Positions 8,677 through 16,733 of a stretch of DNA of 39,044 nucleotides are shown one piece after another; the stretch's first letter is position 1, and every line of letters starts with the position of its first letter. Made by a program: the position numbers and the translations under genes. Where the stretch lies: NCBI GenBank assembly GCA_014804605.1, contig JAAUZM010000032.1, positions 45,847-84,890 on the forward strand. The letters run 5' to 3'. The notes under the pieces are model-generated. The model was not told where the DNA came from, made no database searches, and saw only the letters and a list, made by a program, of their open reading frames with translations. This DNA comes from Lachnospiraceae bacterium. GTDB taxonomy: Bacteria; Bacillota; Clostridia; Lachnospirales; Lachnospiraceae.

Positions 8677-8708
8677 AGTAAATTCCTTCGGAATTTACTT
8701 CGTATTTT
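8665..8708 (+). promoter_or_regulatory. Ribosome site separated from rluD start by a 12-bp hairpin
   Basis: GAGGTGA at 8665-8671 is a 7-base perfect match to the anti-Shine-Dalgarno. The next start codon in the rluD frame is ATG 8709, 37 bases away, and there is no closer start site. Between them lies a perfect 12-bp hairpin (8675-8686 with 8690-8701, loop TTC). If folded, the effective distance is about 10 bases. There is no T-run, so it is not a good terminator. Confidence 0.6.
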
Positions 8709-9617
8709 ATGGAACAATTTACTTATCAGATTGGATTGGGAGAGGACGATGAGCGGCTGGATAAATGGATTAGTAGTGCGCTGCCTGACCTTTCCCGTTC
8801 TTATATCCAGAAGTGCATCAAGAGCGATGACCTGCTGGTAAACGGAAAACCGCAGAAAGCAAGTTATCGGCTTCGGGTGGATGATGAGATCGTTTTTCAT
8901 ATTCCGGAAGCCGTAGAACCGGATATAGCCGCCGAAAATATATCTTTGGATATTTTATACGAAGATGCGGATGTACTGGTCGTAAACAAGCCAAAAGGAA
9001 TGGTGGTACACCCTGCCCCCGGACACTACAGCGGCACGCTTGTCAATGCAGTCATGTATCATTGTAAGGGGAATCTCTCCGGAATAAACGGAGTACTGCG
9101 TCCGGGAATCGTGCATCGGATCGATCGGGATACGACAGGGTCTCTGATTATCTGTAAGAATGACCATGCGCACAATGTTATTGCGGCACAACTAAAAGAG
9201 CACAGTATCACGCGCAAATACCGTGCTATCGTATGCGGTGTTATTGCTTCCGACCATGGCACTGTTCAGGCGCCTATCGGCAGAGATCCGAAAGAGCGAA
9301 AGAGGATGGCTGTCAATGAAATAAACGGGAAACCCGCGGTGACACATTATAAGGTGCTGCAAAGATTTAAAGGATATACTTATATAGAATGTCAGCTGGA
9401 AACAGGTCGGACGCATCAGATCAGAGTTCACATGGCAAGTATCGGGTATCCGCTTCTGGGGGATGAAGTGTATGGCAGTCGTAAATCTGTCCATCGTACG
9501 GAAGGGCAGACGCTTCATGCCATGGTGATCGGCTTCATGCATCCGTCTACCGGCGGATATACGGAAGTGACAGCGCCGCTGCCGGAATATTTCGAACACT
9601 TACTGCATATTTTGTAA
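8709..9617 (+). CDS. rluD: Pseudouridine synthase, RluA/RluD family
   Basis: Isomerises uridines in 23S rRNA. An N-terminal S4 RNA-binding domain (DERLDKWISSALPDLSRSYI to about residue 70) is followed by the catalytic domain with VVNKPKGMVVHPAPGH and the catalytic Asp motif GIVHRIDRDTTG. The LETGRTHQIRVHMASIGYPLLGD segment near residue 230 completes the family pattern. The length of 302 is normal. It follows lspA, the same order as lspA-ylyB in Bacillus. Start ATG 8709 is the only candidate since an in-frame TAA lies at 8679. The exact uridine targets (RluD-like positions) cannot be told from sequence alone. Confidence 0.94.
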   Translation: MEQFTYQIGLGEDDERLDKWISSALPDLSRSYIQKCIKSDDLLVNGKPQKASYRLRVDDEIVFHIPEAVEPDIAAENISLDILYEDADVLVVNKPKGMVVHPAPGHYSGTLVNAVMYHCKGNLSGINGVLRPGIVHRIDRDTTGSLIICKNDHAHNVIAAQLKEHSITRKYRAIVCGVIASDHGTVQAPIGRDPKERKRMAVNEINGKPAVTHYKVLQRFKGYTYIECQLETGRTHQIRVHMASIGYPLLGDEVYGSRKSVHRTEGQTLHAMVIGFMHPSTGGYTEVTAPLPEYFEHLLHIL

Positions 9618-9663
9618 GAAGATTCTGATATCCGGTTCTATACTTTATGAATGATAGAAAATG

Positions 9664-9706
9664 TGCATAAATTTGCAATATAAACTGTATATTTTTTGCT
9701 TATGCA
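9664..9706. other. AT-rich stem-loop downstream of rluD
   Basis: TGCATAA (9664-9670) pairs with TTATGCA (9700-9706), with an inner AATATA/TATATT pairing. No T-run follows. It lies in a 264-base gap with no gene, between rluD and the hypothetical at 9882. Function unknown. Confidence 0.4.
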
Positions 9707-9780
9707 TATATAGTTTTTATAAAGAAATTCTAAAGGATTTCTAAACATTCTGTATAAAAAACATTGTTTTTTATATACAT

Positions 9781-9810
9781 TTGTGATAAATTTTTATTAG
9801 TGTGTAATAT
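9781..9810 (+). promoter_or_regulatory. Possible promoter of the 9882-12134 unit
   Basis: TTGTGA at 9781-9786 and TAATAT at 9805-9810 with an 18-base spacer, ~70 bases before the start codon at 9882. The gap is very AT-rich, so chance matches are likely. Confidence 0.35.
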
Positions 9811-9881
9811 AAGAATCTTGCATAAAAAAATGTTTTATTACCACTGCATAGACCTATCGCATAATACAAAGGGGTATTAGA

Positions 9882-10415
9882 ATGAGAACTGCTGATTATC
9901 TGGATCAACTGTTACGCAAATACTCGGGTACATTTGATATCTATCAGCCATACGTCATTCATGGTAAAGAGTACCCTGCATATGGGTACTTTTTTTCACA
10001 TATAGAGAAATACATTCTTGTGCGGGAAGCAAATATGTGGTCCGCCGACAGCTATGAACATATTCTTTTTATTGAGACGGAAAGCGTGGATCAGGCTTTA
10101 ATCGATGAGGCGTATTTTATTGTAAAAGATTATATGGAACCGGTTCTTGTGCGTAAAGGGGAAGATATGCCGGCTGAGGGACATATGTATAGTTATATGA
10201 CGATCAGTCTGATCTCCGAACAGCCTTTACCGAAAGAAATGCAAAAAGCCCTTAAGCGCTTTAAATATGAAAAGAGTTACAAGTTCAATATCCGCGGTTT
10301 CTCACAGGCACATATCATCTGTGCAACTATGGAAGATAAGAAAGTCTACACCAATTATGTGGGGCGTAAATCAGCGAAGTTATTTCAGGATAACTTCAAA
10401 GACATTTGCTTATAG
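9882..10415 (+). CDS. Hypothetical protein upstream of cstA
   Basis: A 177-residue soluble protein with no family I can name. It begins MRTADYLDQLLRKYSGTFD and contains a hydrophobic core (EKYILVREANMWSADSYEHILFIE), an acidic mid-region, and a basic C-terminal segment (RGFSQAHIICATMEDKKVY, GRKSAKLFQDNFKDICL). There is no signal peptide, membrane helix, helix-turn-helix or obvious catalytic motif. An AAAGGGG sequence lies upstream of the ATG. It is 66 bases upstream of cstA on the same strand with no terminator between them, so it may be an accessory or regulatory partner of that transporter. Confidence 0.75.
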   Translation: MRTADYLDQLLRKYSGTFDIYQPYVIHGKEYPAYGYFFSHIEKYILVREANMWSADSYEHILFIETESVDQALIDEAYFIVKDYMEPVLVRKGEDMPAEGHMYSYMTISLISEQPLPKEMQKALKRFKYEKSYKFNIRGFSQAHIICATMEDKKVYTNYVGRKSAKLFQDNFKDICL

Positions 10416-10481
10416 AATAGAGCAATCTATTTCATATAAGAACAGGCACTAAAGAAATATATCAAATTAGGAGGGATTAGT

Positions 10482-12134
10482 GTGAACTCAGTAGTATTAA
10501 TTTTGCTGGCTATTGTAATCTTCGTAGTAGCTTATCTTACATACGGCAGATACTTAGCCAAGACATGGGGAATCGACCCCAGTCGCAAAACACCGGCGCA
10601 TGAGTTAGAAGACGGTGTTGATTATTGTCCTGCCAAGACTCCGGTTCTGATGGGACATCACTTTTCATCTATTGCCGGTGCCGGACCGGTCAACGGACCG
10701 ATTCAGGCAGCATTCTTCGGCTGGCTTCCGTGTTTCTTATGGATCGTGATCGGGGGTATCTTCTTCGGAGCCGTTCAGGACTTCGGTTCTATCTTCGTAT
10801 CCATTCGTCACGAGGGTAAGTCTCTCGGTGAGGTTATCGAGGAGAACATCGGACATAAGAGCAGAGTTCTTTTCACTGTATTTGCATGGCTCGTATTACT
10901 TCTTGTAATTGCTGCTTTTGCAGATATTGTTGCGAACTCCTTTACGGGCAGCGACGCAAACGGTTCCGTTGCAACAGCTTCCATACTGTTCATTCCGCTT
11001 GCGATTGTATTTGGCTTCTTCGTGTATAGAAAAAATGCCCCGATGGCAGTAGCATCCGTGATCGGTGTTATTCTGCTTGCGGCATGTGTAGCAATCGGTC
11101 TTGCATTCCCGATCGTTCTTTCTAAGAACTTCTGGCTTGGATTTGTATTTGTTTACATCATGATCGCATCCGTGACTCCGGTATGGATCCTGTTACAGCC
11201 CAGAGATTATTTGAGCTCTTTCCTGCTTTACTTCATGATGATTGCTGCTGTGATCGGTATCTTTGCGGCACATCCTGCAATCGAGGTTCCGGCATTTATC
11301 GGATTCCATGTAGGAGCTAACTATCTGTTCCCGACATTGTTCATCACCATTGCATGCGGTGCTATTTCCGGTTTCCATTCATTGATTGGTTCCGGTACCA
11401 CATCCAAGCAGTTGGACAATGAAAAAGATGCTCTGTTGGTTGGTTACGGCTCCATGCTGATCGAGTGCGTGCTGGCAGTTATTTCTTTAATTGCGGTTGC
11501 TACACTGACAACAGACGGACAGTTTGCCGCGGCAGGTTACGGTTCACCTACGGTAGTATTTGCAACGGCTATTTCCGGTTTCTTTGCTACGGTTGGTTTC
11601 CCGGATGGAGCGGTAAGCGCTACTTATACCATTATCTCTCTGGCAGTATCCTGTTTCTGTCTGACATCCTTAGATACCGGTACAAGACTGGGACGTTTTA
11701 TGTTCCAAGAATTGTTTGCGGGTACAGAGATCGGCAAGAAGATGAAGCTCGACAATATGTATGTGGCAACAGTCATCACAGCGATCTGTGGCTTTGCGCT
11801 GTGTCTGGCAGGCTATCAGAAGGTATGGCCTCTGTTCGGTGCATGTAACCAGTTAGTTGCGGTTCCTGCATTCCTTGCGGTCGGCACATACTTAAAGAAA
11901 CAAAAGAGAAACAACAAGATGCTGTATATCCCGATTATCTTCATGTCTTGTGCGACACTGGTATCTCTGTTCTTCTCATTTAAGAACAATCTTGTTGCAC
12001 TGATGGGCGGCGGATTAGACGGAACAGCGATCTTTACAAACGTATTACAGGACGTTATCATTGTCCCGATCGTGATTCTGGCAGTCATCCTTTTGATCGA
12101 TGGCGGCAAGGTACTGTGGGGCAAGGAAGCATAA
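10482..12134 (+). CDS. cstA: Carbon starvation protein CstA family transporter
   Basis: CstA proteins are multi-pass membrane transporters; in enteric bacteria they take up pyruvate and possibly peptides during carbon starvation. The 550-residue protein has the conserved N-terminal region with GRYLAKTWGIDPSRKTPAHE, the signature GHHFSSIAGAGPVNGPIQAA, and FFGAVQDFGSIFVSIRHEGKSLGE. About 14 hydrophobic segments follow, with SGFHSLIGSGTTSKQLDNEKD and LTSLDTGTRLGRFMFQE. It is shorter than E. coli CstA (about 700), as is usual for Firmicutes. Start GTG at 10482 follows GGAGGG at 10471-10476. A 16-bp terminator closes the unit. Confidence 0.93.
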   Translation: MNSVVLILLAIVIFVVAYLTYGRYLAKTWGIDPSRKTPAHELEDGVDYCPAKTPVLMGHHFSSIAGAGPVNGPIQAAFFGWLPCFLWIVIGGIFFGAVQDFGSIFVSIRHEGKSLGEVIEENIGHKSRVLFTVFAWLVLLLVIAAFADIVANSFTGSDANGSVATASILFIPLAIVFGFFVYRKNAPMAVASVIGVILLAACVAIGLAFPIVLSKNFWLGFVFVYIMIASVTPVWILLQPRDYLSSFLLYFMMIAAVIGIFAAHPAIEVPAFIGFHVGANYLFPTLFITIACGAISGFHSLIGSGTTSKQLDNEKDALLVGYGSMLIECVLAVISLIAVATLTTDGQFAAAGYGSPTVVFATAISGFFATVGFPDGAVSATYTIISLAVSCFCLTSLDTGTRLGRFMFQELFAGTEIGKKMKLDNMYVATVITAICGFALCLAGYQKVWPLFGACNQLVAVPAFLAVGTYLKKQKRNNKMLYIPIIFMSCATLVSLFFSFKNNLVALMGGGLDGTAIFTNVLQDVIIVPIVILAVILLIDGGKVLWGKEA

Positions 12135-12154
12135 ATTGATTGAATTGATATTTT

Positions 12155-12194
12155 AAGAAAGACACATCTGTGTATTTGCAGATGTGTCTTTCTT
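12155..12194 (+). terminator. Rho-independent terminator after cstA
   Basis: Perfect 16-bp stem (12155-12170 with 12179-12194), 8-base loop, 3' arm ending TTTCTT. The arm is symmetric with A-rich 5' flank, so it could work in both directions. Confidence 0.9.
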
Positions 12195-12248
12195 ATACTA
12201 AGATGGAAGATTAATGGACTGGAAAGGATAGTTTTTTTGAAGTTGTCC

Positions 12249-12385
12249 GCCCAGATGAAAGTTAATATCTACGGAACCGCGCTCTCGCTCCGTAAAATGC
12301 GTAGCGGACACTAAGCTCGTTAAGTACCTCGCTAAGTGCCGACGCATTTTAAGGGGTTCCTTAAGATATTAACTTCCATCTGGGC
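12249..12385. repeat. 137-bp nested imperfect palindrome, MITE-like or structured RNA
   Basis: The ends GCCCAGATG...ATATCT (12249-12270) and AGATAT...CATCTGGGC (12364-12385) pair over 22 bases with a single A-C mismatch. Inside, GGAACC (12273) pairs with GGTTCC (12355), AAAATGCGT (12294-12302) pairs with ACGCATTTT (12342-12350), and CACTxAGC (12309) pairs with GCTxAGTG (12331). The whole gap between the cstA terminator and the blaI promoter consists of this element; it has no gene. There is no obvious target duplication at its ends. It looks like a non-autonomous palindromic repeat or a structured RNA; a genome search would decide. Confidence 0.65.
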
Positions 12386-12440
12386 TGGGTAGTAAATACA
12401 GTAACAAATAGAATAATATCAAAAAATGATAATATTATAG

Positions 12441-12469
12441 TTGACTCATTAATTATACATTTGTATAAT
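12441..12469 (+). promoter_or_regulatory. Sigma-A promoter of the blaI-M56 operon
   Basis: TTGACT at 12441-12446, 17-base spacer, perfect TATAAT at 12464-12469. The first BlaI operator covers the spacer and the -10 box, and the second covers the start of transcription. Confidence 0.9.
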
Positions 12470-12488
12470 ATGTTATACAAATGTATAA
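12453..12488. promoter_or_regulatory. Tandem BlaI/MecI-type operators
   Basis: Two perfect dyads, TTATACA-TT-TGTATAA at 12453-12468 and TTATACA-AA-TGTATAA at 12473-12488, carry the TACA-N2-TGTA core of BlaI/MecI operators. Their centres are 20 bases apart, about two helical turns, so two repressor dimers could bind on the same face of the DNA. Confidence 0.9.
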
Positions 12489-12505
12489 CAAAAGGAGTAG
12501 CTTCT

Positions 12506-12907
12506 ATGTGCAAAGCAACAAAAAAACTGGGGGAAGCCGAACTGGAGATCATGCAGGTTATCTGGGACAGTACGGCGCCCGTTACTTCCAACTATATTCT
12601 CAAAGAATTGCAGGGACGCAGGAAATGGCAGTTATCGACGCTTATGACATCTTTATCAAGGCTTGTCAACAAAGGTTTTATTATCTGTGACCGTTCTTCG
12701 GGTACGAATCTGTATAGCCAAATTATCTCCGAGAGTGATTACAAGACCAATGCCGGAAAGCATTTTCTGGAACAATTGTATAACAATTCCATACAGAATA
12801 TGGTAGCTGCGTTATATAGCAGTAAGATGATCAAAGAAGCGGATCTTGCGGAGCTTCGAAGTTATCTGGATGCATTGGAAGATACGAATCATGAGGAGGC
12901 GGAATAA
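12506..12907 (+). CDS. blaI: BlaI/MecI/CopY family transcriptional repressor
   Basis: A 133-residue winged-helix repressor. LGEAELEIMQVIWDSTAPVTSNYILKEL is the typical N-terminal start of the family, followed by the recognition helix region WQLSTLMTSLSRLVNKGFI and a C-terminal dimer domain with SESDYK and an ALYSSKMI region. ATG 12506 is chosen because AAAGGAG (12491-12497) gives 8-base spacing; an upstream in-frame start would lie inside the operator. It shares a TAATG overlap with the metallopeptidase gene, so both form one unit, autoregulated through the operators just upstream. Confidence 0.95.
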   Translation: MCKATKKLGEAELEIMQVIWDSTAPVTSNYILKELQGRRKWQLSTLMTSLSRLVNKGFIICDRSSGTNLYSQIISESDYKTNAGKHFLEQLYNNSIQNMVAALYSSKMIKEADLAELRSYLDALEDTNHEEAE

Positions 12908-15378
12908 TGGTAGAGCGTATGTTTCTTTCTGTCTTAAGCACTTCACTGGCAACAAGTCTCATTATTATACTGCTTATGATACTGTCTCCCTTTATCAACA
13001 GGCGATATGCGGCCAAATGGAAATATTGGGTGTGGATTGTACTTGCACTGCGCTTAATCATGCCTGTTAATCTGACAGATCTGCAGAACGTGATCGAAAA
13101 TCTGAGCCAAAGTCCGACTGCCGAAGCGCTGCAGTCCGGGCGAGATGCCGTGCGTTCGTCACAGGACGATGTGACAGTTCGCCCGAATCAGAGAATCCTG
13201 TTGGAGCTGCCTTCCGGAATGACAGAGCCACTGGTACAGACTGACCGGACATCGGCCCGCGTTACGCGGTTTATAATTCTGGAATGTATATGGATTGCGG
13301 GAAGTATGATCTTCCTCGGCGTACATCTTGGCACATATTTTACATATAAGCGTCAAGTGCGGCATGGAGGAGTCCTGCGAAAAGATAAAGCGGTCGCGGA
13401 ACTCATTCATAACCTGTCCGATGAACTACAACTTAAAAGGCGTATTTCCATAATAGAATATTCTAAGGCGGACAGCCCGATGGTGCTGGGATTTGTCCGA
13501 CCAGTTCTTGTTCTGCCGGCGGAAGAATATTCCGACGAAGAGTTGTTTTTCATAATAAAACACGAGTTGATTCATTATAAACGCCATGATGTCTGGTGTA
13601 AACTGCTTTTTGTGCTGGCTAATGCGATCCATTGGTTTAATCCGTTTATCTGGCTTATGCAGAGAGAATCCGTAGTGGATATGGAATTGTCCTGCGATGA
13701 GAGAGTCATGCTGGATGCCGGTTATACGATAAGGAAAGCTTATATGGAAACGCTTTTTTCCACACTGCACAAAAAATGCATGCGTAAGACACCTTTATAT
13801 ACGCAGTTTTACGGCGGAAAACGCGTAATGGAAAAACGGTTTAGAAATATCCTCGGACGTTCAGGTAAGAGAAGCGGATTCATCATTCTGCTCTGCACGT
13901 TTGTTCTTGTCATTATTCTTGGTTTATTGATCGGATGTTCCGTCTCCGAATCCGGCAGTTCAGCGAGCATGTCAGAAGAGGAGAGTACTAAAATATCAGA
14001 AAGAATTGTAGCGGAAAATGTGGATGTACCGGAAATTGTGCTGGATCACGCAAAAAAACTGGTTGCGGAATGGTTTGTGTGGGCCCAGACGGACTTTCCG
14101 GATTACGGTTATGCCAATTGGCGGATCGAGTTATTAACGCACTGTTACACTTATAAGGATTTTGAGGGTATAACTTTGCAGATTTATCAGTTAAATTTTG
14201 AGTTACTATCCGAACAGCCCGAAAATGTCATGTTAGCAGGCGGTATGAGCATCACTGAGGATGGATGGGTCACGCCTGACTATTCCAACAGCAGATTTTT
14301 GATTTTTCAACAGAATGGTGACGATCTTACTTACCTCACATACTTATTTGAAAATGATTGTTATCCGCCGGACGAAGTATTTACAGATGATTTAAGAAAT
14401 CAGCTTGAATCGATGGGCATATTGGGTGAGGCAGACACGTCTGAGAGCGGCAATACTACGATACTTACGTATATTATAGAAGGTGAACCCGTGGAGCAGA
14501 CGGCTGCATTGTTTACAGGCAACGGCTATTCCATCTATGTACCGGATGACGACTGGATTCTATACGGATCTGATATATGGCATAGTATTTATAACGATAG
14601 AATCCGGTTCTGGGTTACCTGCTATGCAGATCAGGATATGTCACAGGTGAAGAGAGAACTTGGCAATTCTCAGGGAATGCTCCCTGATGTGGAATCAATC
14701 AGAGAGAATGAGATGACAGGGCAGATGGGGGATCTCATTACAAAAGTGCGGCTTATCGAACAACCAGAGGCATCCCATGTTTGGGCGGTATTTTATTGCT
14801 ATCCGGAGGGAGCCATAGAGGGTGCCGGGGCAAGACTGCCGGTGATTGTTGATACTTTCAGTGCATCAGAAACAGTAAAAAACGACTTCTGTAATATGAT
14901 ACCTTCCTCCGGTGAAACCAATGCCAATGTGTTGCAATTTACAAACGGATTACGGCTGATTCTTCCGGAAGCGTGGAACGACAAAATCGTATTGGAAAAA
15001 TATGATTTAATAAATACGCTGTGCATATCTGAAAAGAATAACGCAAATGCAGGTGGCGGTGGAGAGCTAGTGCATCTGTTTTATATCGGTCACAGTGAGG
15101 AGGATCTGACATTCAGTGCGGATAATCCATATAGATTTTTTGGAGAGGACGCGCGGAACATCCATAAAGTATTGGGTGTCTACAGAACAGAAGACAATGA
15201 GTATGCCTTGATTTATACAAGATATTCAGACGCCGATTACACAAACGAAGATCCAAAACTCTGCAAAGACTTTCAGGATCTATACAAGTATGTTGACGAG
15301 GTACAGGTCATAACCGACAATATGCCGGGATTTACGGAATGCGGTTTAGAAGACCTTGACTGGGTATGGATGGAGTAA
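12907..15378 (+). CDS. M56 (BlaR1-type) membrane metallopeptidase with large novel C-terminal part
   Basis: The N-terminal ~330 residues form the BlaR1/MecR1 membrane peptidase: several membrane helices, the zinc site HELIH in IIKHELIHYKRHDVWCKLL, and the third ligand region VDMELSCDERVM. A membrane helix near residue 325-345 (FIILLCTFVLVIILGLLIGC) is followed by a serine-rich linker and about 480 extracytoplasmic residues. This C-terminal part does not show the STxK/SxN/KTG motifs of a penicillin sensor, so the signal is unlikely to be a covalently bound beta-lactam. It is presumed to cleave or inactivate the BlaI repressor on induction. No beta-lactamase gene follows. The length of 823 residues is larger than BlaR1 (about 600). 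Confidence 0.9.
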   Translation: MVERMFLSVLSTSLATSLIIILLMILSPFINRRYAAKWKYWVWIVLALRLIMPVNLTDLQNVIENLSQSPTAEALQSGRDAVRSSQDDVTVRPNQRILLELPSGMTEPLVQTDRTSARVTRFIILECIWIAGSMIFLGVHLGTYFTYKRQVRHGGVLRKDKAVAELIHNLSDELQLKRRISIIEYSKADSPMVLGFVRPVLVLPAEEYSDEELFFIIKHELIHYKRHDVWCKLLFVLANAIHWFNPFIWLMQRESVVDMELSCDERVMLDAGYTIRKAYMETLFSTLHKKCMRKTPLYTQFYGGKRVMEKRFRNILGRSGKRSGFIILLCTFVLVIILGLLIGCSVSESGSSASMSEEESTKISERIVAENVDVPEIVLDHAKKLVAEWFVWAQTDFPDYGYANWRIELLTHCYTYKDFEGITLQIYQLNFELLSEQPENVMLAGGMSITEDGWVTPDYSNSRFLIFQQNGDDLTYLTYLFENDCYPPDEVFTDDLRNQLESMGILGEADTSESGNTTILTYIIEGEPVEQTAALFTGNGYSIYVPDDDWILYGSDIWHSIYNDRIRFWVTCYADQDMSQVKRELGNSQGMLPDVESIRENEMTGQMGDLITKVRLIEQPEASHVWAVFYCYPEGAIEGAGARLPVIVDTFSASETVKNDFCNMIPSSGETNANVLQFTNGLRLILPEAWNDKIVLEKYDLINTLCISEKNNANAGGGGELVHLFYIGHSEEDLTFSADNPYRFFGEDARNIHKVLGVYRTEDNEYALIYTRYSDADYTNEDPKLCKDFQDLYKYVDEVQVITDNMPGFTECGLEDLDWVWME

Positions 15379-15401
15379 TCAAACAATGATCAAAACCATG
15401 C

Positions 15402-16430
15402 TTATAACTTAAAATCCTTTCGCGGGTGCTTTGTGGTAAGGATATCCCGCTGTTTTGCCGTTGCAACATGGGTGTAGATTTCCGTGATATTGATGGAGCT
15501 GTGACCAAGCATCTCCTGAATATAGCGGATATCCACATCGGCTTCCAGCAGACTTGTAGCGAACGTGTGTCGGAACATATGTGGGGTAATATGTAGCTCG
15601 ATAGATGCAAGAGCACAGTATTTATGGATCATTCTGCGGACAGACTGATCCGTTAGGGGTCTTCCTGACAGGTTGATAAAGAAATATCCGCAGCCTTGTA
15701 TTTCCGAACGAAACTGTTCTCGATAAGTTTCCAATATTCTGATGACATCGTCATTGCCGATCTGGATTCGTCTCTCCTTAGCACCTTTGCCGTAGATAAG
15801 GATCGTCCGGTCATACAAGTTCACATCACCACTTTTCAACGCACACAGTTCCGATATCCGCATACCGGTGGAAAAGAGCAGTTCAATGACTGCCGCGTCG
15901 CGAAGAGCGGTTTTCTTTTGATAATCTGTCTTTGCATTCCTATACTGTGAATAAATGGCGGATAAAAACTGCTCTACCGTATGGAGGGGTATTGTTTTCG
16001 GAAGAATAGAAGGTTCCCGGAATTTTATTTGGAGTTTGCTGAACGGATTTCGTTCAATGACTTCTTTGTATTCCAGGAAGTGGAAGAGTGCTTTGAGAGA
16101 TGCGATCTTGCGTTTTACCGTCTTTGGTTTGTAAGTTTGATGAAGGTATGCAATATAATTTTCTAATACTAGCGGCGTGATATCAGTAACATCTGTGATT
16201 TCTGTAGGATCAGTGGCATCTACAATATCTGCGTTTTCCGTTTCTGTAATTTCTGTGATCGGAGAGTGATCCGGATTCAGATCCAAGCTTTTTGGTGCTA
16301 TTGGTGCGACCTGCACGGTAAACTGTCCTAAGTCGATACGATACGCTTTTAGTGTCTTTTCATCCAGACGTTTCTGGTATCGGCAATAGTCCAGATAATT
16401 TTTTATATTCTTTTGTAAATCATTTTCCAT
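15402..16430 (-). CDS. Tyrosine recombinase (Xer-like) with an insertion in the core-binding domain
   Basis: Site-specific tyrosine recombinase. The catalytic set is complete: R191 in GMRISEL, K215 in YGKGAKER, H284 and R287 in PHMFRHTFAT, H310 in LGHSS and Y319 as nucleophile. An N-terminal SAM-like domain (residues ~5-130) is interrupted at about residues 40-86 by a segment rich in Asp, Thr, Glu and Ile. The ATG at 16430 follows AAAGGAG; the reading frame continues 46 codons upstream without a better start. It is transcribed toward the M56 gene. Relation to XerC/XerD is unclear, and it could be a phage or element integrase, but no other element genes are seen. Confidence 0.9.
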   Translation of the reverse strand: MENDLQKNIKNYLDYCRYQKRLDEKTLKAYRIDLGQFTVQVAPIAPKSLDLNPDHSPITEITETENADIVDATDPTEITDVTDITPLVLENYIAYLHQTYKPKTVKRKIASLKALFHFLEYKEVIERNPFSKLQIKFREPSILPKTIPLHTVEQFLSAIYSQYRNAKTDYQKKTALRDAAVIELLFSTGMRISELCALKSGDVNLYDRTILIYGKGAKERRIQIGNDDVIRILETYREQFRSEIQGCGYFFINLSGRPLTDQSVRRMIHKYCALASIELHITPHMFRHTFATSLLEADVDIRYIQEMLGHSSINITEIYTHVATAKQRDILTTKHPRKDFKL

Positions 16431-16733
16431 TTTTCTGTTTTCTCCTTTGTAAACATTTCTTATATAAAAAATTGAGCTACGAAGGGTTGCGAGATTCGCT
16501 TCGTGAACTCTTTTTTGTCTCAGACTTATATTGTACATGATAAAGCATATAAACCCAATTATATACAATAAAAAATATGTAAAATAATAACGAATATAGA
16601 TACAATTTTATAATTTTATATGTTTTGTATAATAAACGATCAAAATATTTGCTTTTTATGTGGAAAATCTATATAATATAAATATAATTATCTTGTTAAG
16701 ATAATAATCTTATGGCAGAAAGGATGAGACTTT
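16431..16733. other. Divergent AT-rich intergenic region
   Basis: About 300 bases without a gene between the recombinase (-) and the kinase-like gene (+). It holds the promoter at 16649-16677 and, downstream of it, a dyad ATTATCTT-GTT-AAGATAAT at 16687-16705 in the leader. Nothing else is clear. Confidence 0.6.
16649..16677 (+). promoter_or_regulatory. Sigma-A promoter of the cytidylate-kinase-like gene
   Basis: TTGCTT at 16649-16654, spacer of 17, perfect TATAAT at 16672-16677, 57 bases before the ATG at 16734. The following 8-bp dyad (16687-16705) may be an operator or a leader hairpin. Confidence 0.75.

Noticed and set aside
12361-12591. 76-codon minus-strand frame over the blaI promoter
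   Set aside because: Antisense to the BlaI operators and start, AT-rich, no ribosome site.
15402-16430. Integrase of a mobile element
   Set aside because: No element genes, direct repeats or tRNA target seen nearby; a Xer-like role is as likely.
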